From NCBI GenBank assembly GCA_026417315.1, contig JAOADM010000013.1:1-33440 (forward strand): a DNA stretch of 33,440 nt. The letters are read 5' to 3'. Within the stretch, counting starts at the first letter, position 1. Every line of letters starts with the position of its first letter. Shown here one piece after another: positions 1 through 7,125 of the stretch. Below the pieces are notes generated by a model. The model worked only from the letters and a program-made list of their open reading frames with translations, made no database searches and was not told the DNA's origin. The position numbers and the translations under genes were made by a program. The DNA comes from Limisphaera sp. GTDB taxonomy: Bacteria; Verrucomicrobiota; Verrucomicrobiia; Limisphaerales; Limisphaeraceae.

Positions 1-465
1 GTGTACGTCGGCACTCCGTACGAGGGACGGGACGAGTGGGGGCATCCGGTGACCGAGCGGCAGAATCGCATCGTCCGCGACCTGGCCTTGCGGCACGAGC
101 GGACCTACGTGGACGCCATGACGCCCATGGTCTCCTACTCGTGGATGAGGGAACGCGGCTACCTGATCGATGCGTTGCACTTGAGCGACGCCGGCTACGC
201 GTTCCTGGCGGAGCGGATCTGGCGCGAGCTCGACTGGTACGCTCTGCGTCTCGATCGCCGCGTCCGCATCGAACCCCGGCCCGCGGGAGCCCGGTTGTCC
301 TGGACCACCCGCACCAATCTTGTCTGGGAGCTGCTGGCTTCCACCAACCTCTTCCATTGGGAAGTCGTCGAGTCCGCCCGGGGTGGCAATGAGACGGTGA
401 CGTGGCCGACTCCCAGCTTCGAAGGCCCGGTTCGATTCTTCCGACTGCAGTGGCGACCCGACTGA
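1..465 (+). CDS. SGNH/GDSL-type hydrolase, C-terminal fragment
   Basis: The window opens inside this gene; the GTG at position 1 is probably internal, because the nucleophile-Ser, Gly and Asn blocks of an SGNH hydrolase are missing. What remains holds the last catalytic block: an Asp-x-x-His pair (D57 and H60 in IDALHLSDAGY) followed by the usual AFLAERIW helix. Residues about 88-154 form an extra domain (ending in ASTNLFHW...FFRLQW) of a kind I know as a C-terminal beta-rich module on many secreted Verrucomicrobiota proteins. The family comprises esterases and acetyl-esterases, often acting on acetylated plant or algal polysaccharide, which fits the DUF1080 and GH51 genes nearby. The real substrate cannot be read from the sequence. 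Stop codon TGA at 463-465. Confidence 0.72.
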   Translation: MYVGTPYEGRDEWGHPVTERQNRIVRDLALRHERTYVDAMTPMVSYSWMRERGYLIDALHLSDAGYAFLAERIWRELDWYALRLDRRVRIEPRPAGARLSWTTRTNLVWELLASTNLFHWEVVESARGGNETVTWPTPSFEGPVRFFRLQWRPD

Positions 466-689
466 CGAGTCCCGGAAAACGGCAGTTTGCCCGGCCCTGA
501 TGAAGTCCCACGGTCGCCCACCGAAGCGCCGTCCAAGGATTCGGGACCTTTTGCCATGCCGCGTCCGGTCTCCTCGCCGCGAGAGGCGAAGCCTCTGGGA
601 TGAAAACGCTCGATCTGCCCACCCGTCAGCCCCTTCGAACAAGCCTTCCGCAGCATCGAGTCCGCGGGGACGCAGCCGGCGGGCCGCGA

Positions 690-1388
690 TCAATCCAGCA
701 CGCAAATGCGGGCGTTGCGAATCCGGACCGGCGGGCCTTCGCGGCTGAGTTCCTGAAACCCGATGTGCCCCCGGCGGGGCCGGTCTTTCAAAGGAGGCGC
801 AAGGCTCCCGTCGTGCCGGCGCACTTCCTGCGCTTGTTCGTCGAGGTTCAAGTCGTGAATAATCTCGCCGTTCAACACCACCTTCAGGCGGTTGCCGCGA
901 AGCTCGATGCGGTAGCGGTTCCAATCCATGGGGCGATACACCTGTCGCATCGGAGGGACCGCGCGATAAATCCCGCCCGTCAATTCAGAAGGCCCGGCTT
1001 CCGGATTATAGCGTTCGTCCACCATTTGGAGTTCCATGCCGTCGAAGGCGGGATCACCGAACATCGGCGCACGCAGCGCGCAGCCGCTGTTGCCCCGTTC
1101 TCCCAACTTGAATTCAAACTCGAGGATGAAATCGGAATACTCGCGTTCGCTGACCAGCCAGGTGCCCCGGGGTTGGCCGCCATGCAGCACCCCGTCTTGG
1201 GCCCGCCAAACGACGTTGGTCACCACCTGGCTCAGGTCATTCCAGGCGCGCACCGTCCAGCCAGCAGGCACGCCCTCCCGGGGAAACAACGGCTCGAAGT
1301 GCTCTTCCCCTCCCGGGGAAGTCGGCGGAAAAAGAATCACCACCAGAGTGCAGACGACGGAGGCGAGATTGGTCGAGAAACATCGCAT
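690..1388 (-). CDS. DUF1080 / 3-keto-disaccharide hydrolase domain protein, exported
   Basis: A 232-residue protein with a hydrophobic N-terminal signal (residues about 5-25, VVCTLVVILF core) and then one DUF1080 domain. Recognisable family features are the opening FEPLFPREGVPAGWTVR, the central GNSGCALRAPMFGDPAFDG and ELQMVDERY stretches, the DWNRYRIELRGNRLKVVLNG block and the closing RGHIGFQELS. Members are concanavalin-A-like folds, very abundant in Verrucomicrobiota and Planctomycetota; some hydrolyse 3-keto-glycosides. It is alone on the minus strand, with nothing co-directional beside it. The start at 1388 is preceded by AGGGTGAC, a partial Shine-Dalgarno very close to the ATG. Family assignment is firm; substrate unknown. 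Confidence 0.8.
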   Translation of the reverse strand: MRCFSTNLASVVCTLVVILFPPTSPGGEEHFEPLFPREGVPAGWTVRAWNDLSQVVTNVVWRAQDGVLHGGQPRGTWLVSEREYSDFILEFEFKLGERGNSGCALRAPMFGDPAFDGMELQMVDERYNPEAGPSELTGGIYRAVPPMRQVYRPMDWNRYRIELRGNRLKVVLNGEIIHDLNLDEQAQEVRRHDGSLAPPLKDRPRRGHIGFQELSREGPPVRIRNARICVLD

Positions 1389-1751
1389 GGCGTCACCCTA
1401 GACCGGGGTTGGGGTGGCGACAAGCTCGGTGTGGGTCCAGTCGTCCTCCAGAGTGCATTTCAGTGTTGTACAATCTCCTTGGCCTCGAAAACCGGACGTG
1501 CAGCAACCGGGTCACAGGCTGGAACCGGGTTTCTTCACGCCGGGTCGGTTCAGACGTTCAAAAAGGGAAATCAGGCCGGGCCGGACCCGCTCAATTCATG
1601 CGTTGGACCTCCCCGCAAGGTCCGCAGAATCTCGGACGTCCCTGGCGCGGGAAGGCCATTGGAAACGGCGCCTCCCTGGGATTCCCGCATCCGGTGCGCA
1701 AAACCTGAAATGCGCGCTCGCGTTGTAACCTGATCCCGCCTACCCACCCAC

Positions 1752-1992
1752 GCGCCAAAGGCGCATCCATTCAATAGCCCCGGGCAACGTCCCGGGAACT
1801 CGCGCGCCCCCAAACCCAACCGCGCCCTGAAAGGGCGCAACCCGGGAACCACCCTCGCAAGGGCCGCACCTGTCCCACCGAATGCCGCCCCATTCAGCGA
1901 ACGACCATCGCGCCGTTCCGGTGGCCCAGGGCGTTGCCTGGGCTTGTGAATTCGCACTGCGTTGGGGCGGACACGCGACGCGCTGAAGGCGC
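1752..1992. repeat. Cluster of short interspersed palindromes
   Basis: Five small palindromes fall within 240 bases: GCGCC-AAA-GGCGC at 1752-1764, CCCGGG-CAACGT-CCCGGG at 1779-1796, GCGCCC-TGAAA-GGGCGC at 1822-1838, GCCCAGG-GCGTTG-CCTGGGC at 1924-1943, and GCGC-TGAAG-GCGC at 1980-1992. Loops of the AAA/TGAAA/TGAAG type alternate with CAACGT/GCGTTG-type loops, so this looks like one repeat unit present about twice in diverged form. I recall similar intergenic words (a run of CCCGGGCAACGTCCCGGG type) from other Verrucomicrobiota and Planctomycetota genomes. No transposase is nearby. Confidence 0.5.
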
Positions 1993-2397
1993 GAAACCCT
2001 CCCGCCCCTGGATGGGTATGGTGGGAACGAGTCCGCGGGGGCGGGTTGAACCTTGGCCGCGGCAGAACCCAAAGCAATGAAGGAGAGCTGGCCCTGGACG
2101 CCACCGACCCCCTCAGGCCTTTCCCCGGCATGGAAAAGTGAAGGTCCCATACATGCCGGTTGGGCACCGAAGCGTTTCCGGAAGGACACCCGTGGGAAAT
2201 CAACCACCCGAAATAATGTCCAAGAGCCCGTGCCCCGTCCCGGGCTTGGACCCAACAGCATCCATGGCCCCGCCGGGCTCCCGGCATTCGAAACCGCTGC
2301 GCCTGCATCCATGCTACTTGCCCGGCAGCGGGGTCCGCGCCCCAGCGTCCAAAAGACCACGGCAACCGCGTGCCCGGCAGGCGCTTAAAGCTTCGTT

Positions 2398-2430
2398 CGC
2401 AAATTGGCGATAAAAAAACGCAAACTGGCG
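2398..2430 (+). promoter_or_regulatory. Paired 12-base direct repeats, possible operator
   Basis: CGCAAATTGGCG (2398-2409) and CGCAAACTGGCG (2419-2430) differ at one base. Their starts are 21 bases apart, i.e. two helical turns, with a seven-A run between them. They lie just upstream of an inverted repeat and a weak promoter match in front of the PEP-CTERM gene, which is where an activator dimer would sit. No regulator is identifiable. Confidence 0.35.
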
Positions 2431-2432
2431 TT

Positions 2433-2465
2433 GTTGGAATTCCGTGCTCTCGTCACAATTCCAAC
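2433..2465 (+). promoter_or_regulatory. Inverted repeat with overlapping weak promoter
   Basis: GTTGGAATT (2433-2441) and AATTCCAAC (2457-2465) form a perfect 9-base inverted repeat with a 15-base centre. A poor sigma70-like pair lies over it: TTGTTG at 2431-2436 and CACAAT at 2454-2459, 17 bases apart. The gene start is about 95 bases downstream. The arrangement suggests an operator over a promoter, but a cruciform or chance palindrome is possible. Confidence 0.3.
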
Positions 2466-2557
2466 GTTGGCAGTGGGGTCCGGAGCAGTGTTCCGTCGCC
2501 GGCCCATCGGATCCGCGCACGGGAAAGCGTAGTACGAACCGGGCGAGAATCACAGCC

Positions 2558-3412
2558 ATGAACAAGCTCGAAATGCTGGTCATCGCGGGGGCCCTGGCAT
2601 GCGCCACGGCCCGGGCAGCCACGATCGCTCACTGGGATTTCGAAGGCGGCACGCCGGGAGCCTCGATGGCTCAGGGGGGAAGCGGCGGAGTGCCCGCGGT
2701 GCCGGATCTGTCCGGCAACGGCTACACGATGTACGCTTGGGACGATTACTGGGGCCCGGAGTGGTCTGCCCTGGGAGACACGCCCACCGGAGCGGGACTC
2801 AGCTCCCAGCACTCCGGGCATGATGACGGGTATGTGTTTGCGCCCGGCCTGGTCAACTGGACTCCGCTCACCTGGACCATCGAGCTTTCGGTCAAACTCA
2901 ACAGCCTGGCGGGTTGGAATACGATGATCGGTCGGGACGGCTTCACCGGCGTGTCCGGCGAGGTGGAAGCCGCGTTCTATTTCCAGAACAACGGGATTGA
3001 CGACCGTTTCCGGCTCAACTTCTCCACGATGGGGGGCCAGCGGTATATTTTGGACTCCGACTTCGTGCCGGTGGCCGGCCGATGGTACCACTTGGCAGCC
3101 GTGAGCGACGGCTCCACGCTGCAGATGTGGGCGGACAAGCTGGATGGCAACGGCTTCCAACTGGTGGGCTCGCTGTCCCTGAATCCTGCCAATGACAACC
3201 GGCTGCGCGCCACGGGCACTTGGACATTCGGGCGGGGTTGGTGGAACGGAAATTTCGTCGATCACATCAACGGCAATCTCGACAACATCCGGTTCAGCGA
3301 TGTGGCACTGACACCGGCCCAGTTCATCCAGGTCCCCGAGCCATCGGTTTTGACGCTTTTGGGACTGGGCGGCCTGACGCTGTTCGTCAGGGTCCGACGG
3401 TCTCAAACCTGA
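2558..3412 (+). CDS. LamG-like domain protein with PEP-CTERM sorting signal
   Basis: A 284-residue secreted protein. The ATG at 2558 is chosen because a signal peptide starts there (MNKLEMLVIAGALACATARA, cleavage near ARAATIAHWDF); the frame is open upstream to 2444 but that part has no signal character. Residues about 22-250 form a concanavalin A/LamG-like beta sandwich (IAHWDFEGG at the start, WTIELSVKLNSLAGWNTMIG, RWYHLAAVSDGSTLQMWADK, GNLDNIRFSDVALTPAQF near the end). The C-terminus is a textbook PEP-CTERM tail: VPEPS, a hydrophobic helix (LTLLGLGGLTLFV) and basic RVRR. Such proteins are recognised by exosortase and delivered to the cell surface or extracellular matrix. The gene is monocistronic, with control-like repeats upstream and a strong terminator after it. 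Confidence 0.85.
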   Translation: MNKLEMLVIAGALACATARAATIAHWDFEGGTPGASMAQGGSGGVPAVPDLSGNGYTMYAWDDYWGPEWSALGDTPTGAGLSSQHSGHDDGYVFAPGLVNWTPLTWTIELSVKLNSLAGWNTMIGRDGFTGVSGEVEAAFYFQNNGIDDRFRLNFSTMGGQRYILDSDFVPVAGRWYHLAAVSDGSTLQMWADKLDGNGFQLVGSLSLNPANDNRLRATGTWTFGRGWWNGNFVDHINGNLDNIRFSDVALTPAQFIQVPEPSVLTLLGLGGLTLFVRVRRSQT

Positions 3413-3441
3413 GGCGAGGTCTCGTGAGTTGGTTGAGGACG

Positions 3442-3474
3442 CGAAGGCAGGCTTCGGCCTGCCTTCGTTTTGTT
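3442..3474 (+). terminator. Intrinsic terminator after the PEP-CTERM gene
   Basis: CGAAGGCAGGC (3442-3452), a TTCG tetraloop and GCCTGCCTTCG (3457-3467) make a perfect 11-base-pair stem followed by TTTTGTT. It ends transcription about 30 bases after the PEP-CTERM stop and separates it from the GH51 gene. Confidence 0.9.
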
Positions 3475-3518
3475 AAGGGTGGCATGGGGAACGATCGAGA
3501 AAGTCGTTGGGATTCGAC

Positions 3519-3526
3519 GAGGTGAT
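3519..3526 (+). promoter_or_regulatory. Strong Shine-Dalgarno for the GH51 gene
   Basis: GAGGTGAT is an exact match to the complement of the usual 16S rRNA 3' tail and ends five bases before the ATG at 3532. It fixes that start and implies efficient translation. Confidence 0.75.
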
Positions 3527-3531
3527 GGAAG

Positions 3532-6027
3532 ATGAAACGCGCGTTGGGCATTTCGGCTTGGGCATTGGCCATCTTGGGAGTCGTTGGGAACGCCGTGAGC
3601 GCCCCCGTGCAACTGACCGTGCAAGTGGACCGCCCCGGATCCCCGGTGGCCCCGACGATGTGGGGGATCTTCTTCGAGGACATCAATCTCGGCGCCGACG
3701 GGGGATTGTATGCGGAGTTGGTCAAGAACCGGGGATTCGAGTTTCCCGAACCCATGATGGGGTGGTTCCTGTTGCGCACCAGCCACGGTCGGGGCGACGT
3801 GCGGATCCTGACCGACGCGCCGTTCGATCCGGCCAATCCCCACTACGCGCGAATCGAGTCGCGCGCGCCCACGGCCATGGGTTTGTCCAACGAGGGATTT
3901 CGCGGGATGGGCTTCCGCGGGGGCGAAGATTATGACCTGAGCCTGCAGGTTCGCCGGATTTCCGGCAATCCCCGGCTGCTGATCGAGCTGGTCAACGAAT
4001 GGGGCGAGACCCTGGCGGAAGCGCGGCTGGGCGACCTGCCGAGCCACTGGGAGAAGCGATCCGTGAGTCTTCGACCCCGCAGCACCACCGCACGGGGCCG
4101 ACTCAACGTCCTGGTCGAGGGTGGCGGCACGGTGGACGTGGACATGGTCTCGCTGTTCCCCCGGAAGACCTGGAAAAACCGGCCCGGGGGCCTGCGGGCC
4201 GATCTCGTCCAGATGCTGGCCGATCTCCAGCCCGGCTTCCTGCGGTTCCCCGGCGGTTGCATCGTCGAAGGCAGCGAGCTGGACAAGCGCTATCAGTGGA
4301 AGACCACCATCGGTCCGATCGAACAACGCCGGCTGCTCATCAATCGCTGGAACTACGAGTTCAAGCATCGCCCAACCCCGGACTACTACCAGAGTTTTGG
4401 CCTGGGCTTTTTCGAGTATTTCCAGCTGGCCGAGGACCTGGGGGCCGAACCGTTGCCGATCCTCAATTGTGGCATGGCCTGCCAGTTCAACAGCGGGGAA
4501 CTGGTGCCCCTGGATCAGTTGGACCCGTACATCCAGGACGCACTGGATTTGATCGAGTTCGCCAACGGGCCGGTCACCAGTCCGTGGGGGGCGCGCCGGG
4601 CCGCCATGGGGCATCCGGAGCCGTTCGGGTTGAAGTACCTGGGCATCGGAAACGAGCAATGGGGTCCGCAGTACTTGGAACGTTATGCGGCCTTCGCACG
4701 CGTGCTCAAAGCCCGCCACCCCGAAATCACGCTGGTTTCCAGTGCCGGTCCCTCGCCCGATGACGAACGTTTCGATTTCCTCTGGCCGCGCCTGGCCGAA
4801 ATGAAGGCGGAGATCGTGGACCAGCATTGCTACGCGAATCCCATCTGGTTCTTCACCAGTGCCGACCGTTTCGATCGCTACGACCCGGCAGGGCCCAAGG
4901 TGTTCTTCGGGGAGTACGCCGCGCAGAGCGACCGCATCGTCAGCGTGCACAACCGCAACAATTGGGAGTGCGCGCTGGCCGAGGCCGCCTTCATGACCGG
5001 CATGGAACGCAACGCCGCAGTGGTGGTCATGGCCGCCTACGCGCCGTTGTTCGGCCACGTGGATGGCTGGCAGTGGCGGCCCAACCTCATCTGGTTCGAC
5101 AACCTGCGCGTCTTTGGCACGCCCAGCTACTATGTGCAGCAGGCGTTCGCCCGGAACCGCGGCGACCGCGTGCTGCCGGTGCGGCTCGAAGGTCCCACGG
5201 CCGCGCCCGCCCTGGCCCGCGGCGGCATCGGCCTCGGCACCTACCGGACGGCTGCCGAGTTCAAAGACCTGGTCGTCCGACGCGGCGAGGAGATTCTCTA
5301 TCGCGCCGACTTCTCGACCCGGCCGGAGGGATGGCGCTGGCCGGACGCCGGCCGATGGGAGGTCGCCGACGGTGCCCTGCGTCAAGCCGACCCGCGCAGC
5401 ATCAGCACGGCCGCGGTGGGCGGACCGGACTGGACCGAGTACACCCTGGAGCTGAAGGCCCGCAAGGTCAGTGGCGCCGAAGGGTTTCTCATCATGTTCC
5501 GCGACGCCTGGCAGGGCACGCGCGTGCAATGGAATCTCGGTGGGTGGGGCAACACCCGGCACGGCATTCAGTCGTGGCTCGGCGGACAGGAACGGCTGGT
5601 CACCCAGGTCCCGGGTTCCATCGAAACGGGGCGCTGGTATGACATCCGCATCGAACTTCGCGGGCCCCGGGTGGATTGTTATCTCGATGGCCAGCGCATT
5701 CATTCGGTGGAGATTCCGGTTCCTGTCCAGGACGGTTTCTACGCCACGGCGGCATGGGAAGAATCCGGCCGCGAGGTGATCCTCAAGCTGGTCAACGCCG
5801 CCCCGTACGAGCGCACGGTGGCCGTGCAACTGGCGGGCGTAAAGGCGGTGCGGCCGGGCGCTCGCGGGATCCTGTTGCGGGGGGAGACGCTTGCAGACGA
5901 AAACGACTTCGATCACCCCACCCGCGTGGCACCCCGTGACTGGCCCGTCCGGGTCGAGGCACCTGCGACCTCCCTGTCCGTGCCCTCGCATGCCCTGCTG
6001 ATCGTTCGCGTGCCAGTGGAACGCTGA
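3532..6027 (+). CDS. Secreted GH51 alpha-L-arabinofuranosidase
   Basis: An 831-residue enzyme that removes arabinofuranosyl side chains from arabinoxylan, arabinan or similar polysaccharide. It has a signal peptide (residues 1-24, ending VSA). Next comes TMWGIFFEDINLGADGGLYAEL, the family opening, and a CBM-like stretch at about 75-210. The (beta/alpha)8 barrel runs from about 225 to 560 with LRFPGGCIVEG, acid/base Glu375 in GIGNEQWG and nucleophile Glu461 in VFFGEYAAQ. Residues about 585-735 look like an additional concanavalin-A/LamG-type domain (YTLELKARKVSGAEGFLIMF, RWYDIRIELRGPRVDCYLDG), and the barrel's partner beta domain resumes at the C-terminus. Length is typical of the long Bacteroidota/Verrucomicrobiota type. 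The start is fixed by the Shine-Dalgarno at 3519-3526. No arabinose-use genes sit beside it. Confidence 0.92.
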   Translation: MKRALGISAWALAILGVVGNAVSAPVQLTVQVDRPGSPVAPTMWGIFFEDINLGADGGLYAELVKNRGFEFPEPMMGWFLLRTSHGRGDVRILTDAPFDPANPHYARIESRAPTAMGLSNEGFRGMGFRGGEDYDLSLQVRRISGNPRLLIELVNEWGETLAEARLGDLPSHWEKRSVSLRPRSTTARGRLNVLVEGGGTVDVDMVSLFPRKTWKNRPGGLRADLVQMLADLQPGFLRFPGGCIVEGSELDKRYQWKTTIGPIEQRRLLINRWNYEFKHRPTPDYYQSFGLGFFEYFQLAEDLGAEPLPILNCGMACQFNSGELVPLDQLDPYIQDALDLIEFANGPVTSPWGARRAAMGHPEPFGLKYLGIGNEQWGPQYLERYAAFARVLKARHPEITLVSSAGPSPDDERFDFLWPRLAEMKAEIVDQHCYANPIWFFTSADRFDRYDPAGPKVFFGEYAAQSDRIVSVHNRNNWECALAEAAFMTGMERNAAVVVMAAYAPLFGHVDGWQWRPNLIWFDNLRVFGTPSYYVQQAFARNRGDRVLPVRLEGPTAAPALARGGIGLGTYRTAAEFKDLVVRRGEEILYRADFSTRPEGWRWPDAGRWEVADGALRQADPRSISTAAVGGPDWTEYTLELKARKVSGAEGFLIMFRDAWQGTRVQWNLGGWGNTRHGIQSWLGGQERLVTQVPGSIETGRWYDIRIELRGPRVDCYLDGQRIHSVEIPVPVQDGFYATAAWEESGREVILKLVNAAPYERTVAVQLAGVKAVRPGARGILLRGETLADENDFDHPTRVAPRDWPVRVEAPATSLSVPSHALLIVRVPVER

Positions 6028-7125
6028 CCTCTCCCACGACACGCGCGCCGCAGCCGGATTCGCAGCTCGAGAGGTGACGTCCTCCATGCGTCTCTTCAGG
6101 CCCGACGGGATCCTCCGAAGCGCGCCATCGAAATTGCGGTGCCCCAATCGGCATGTCCCGACCCGGCGTGCCGGGCCGCCGGTGGCAACCTCACACACGG
6201 TACGGCTCATCCTGGAAACGACGCTTGTGGGGGACTGGCCCGAGGGGCGGCGGGCTGAATCTGACTTCGGGCATGCTGTTGCCACCTTCTGCGCGCCGGC
6301 TCACGCGCAAGGTGAGTCCAAGCCCCGACGGTCTCAACTTCGGCCACCACCCGCCCGGTGCAACGGCGCGCGCCCCGCCGGACCTGCACACGCGCCGCAT
6401 CCATGGCGAATGAGACTCACACGCGCCGCGGACGCCGCCGGGGCACGGGCCCGGTCTCGGCTGACTGCCGGCCACCGCGAGTTCGGTCCGCGACTGGGGC
6501 GCCGATTCTGATGCAGCGCGTCCGGCCGCAACGCCGAGCAAGGCGGTGAGGTACGGAGGAAGGCTGCTTTCGGCGATGGGGCGGGAAGCGCGGCACGCGG
6601 GCCGGAGGACGGTGGGGTGGACCCGCTCGCACGCGGAAGCGGGTCGGCATCAGCGGCTTTTAACCGAGGTGAGCCTGTTCTTGAGCGGGTTGCGGAATCG
6701 TGTCGAGCTGTTGACGGCATGGCAGGGCGGGGAGCGGATTGGGGAGCAGATTTTGACGCCGTTGAAGCTGTGGGTGGCGGCGAGCTGGTCGTGGTGCGGG
6801 CCACGGGCGCCGTAACCGGGGTGGCGGTGGCCGCGAGGATTTCAGATTCTGCACCGCGCCGGGTTGCAAATCGCCTGGAACGCCCCACCGCTGCCCCTTC
6901 AACGGCCGGCTTTGGGCGCAACCGCTGCTGTCGTCGGATTGAGAATCCGCTCGGATGCTTTGGGCGCCGGATCCAAACCGCCGCCAGCAGCTCGGGAGGG
7001 CGACAACAAAACCGGGCTCCGCCTGCCCGGCGCTTTACCCGGCGGGCGGTGGTCCTAGAATGAATGCGCATGTCATCGACCATCCCAGAGGTGCCGGGCG
7101 GGAAGGCGCGTCGCCCGTTCCGCGC
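6028..7125. other. Long intergenic region before mutL
   Basis: About 1.1 kb with no credible gene. Short frames exist on both strands but none has a domain, a plausible ribosome site or a hydrophobic/polar pattern typical of protein. The part from 6655 to 6790 is less GC-rich than its surroundings and reads on the plus strand as LFLSGLRNRVELLTAWQ-like residues, which could be a decayed gene or an interspersed repeat. The probable mutL promoter lies at the right end. Confidence 0.55.
7034..7061 (+). promoter_or_regulatory. Candidate mutL promoter
   Basis: TTTACC (7034-7039) and TAGAAT (7056-7061) are 16 bases apart and match sigma70 boxes at four and five of six positions. Transcription would start near 7068, which argues against the upstream in-frame ATG at 7060 being the start of MutL and leaves a leader of about 58 bases. 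Confidence 0.45.

Larger units (their letters stand above)
1389..2557. other. Long intergenic region with palindromic repeats
   Basis: Almost 1.2 kb without a convincing gene. The open frames here have no recognisable domain, are arginine/proline-rich in every frame and overlap one another. The central part (about 1750-1995) carries a set of small GC-rich hairpins described separately. A 16-base word at 1700-1715 recurs inverted at 17575-17590. The last 160 bases hold the likely control region of the PEP-CTERM gene. Confidence 0.6.

Noticed and set aside
600-1733. A 377-codon plus-strand frame
   Set aside because: Antisense to the DUF1080 gene over most of its length, and without protein-like features elsewhere.
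3403-6285. A 960-codon open frame on the minus strand
   Set aside because: It lies opposite the GH51 gene, whose family motifs and Shine-Dalgarno are clear. The antisense reading is Arg/Gly/His-rich with no domain, a usual effect of high G+C at third positions.
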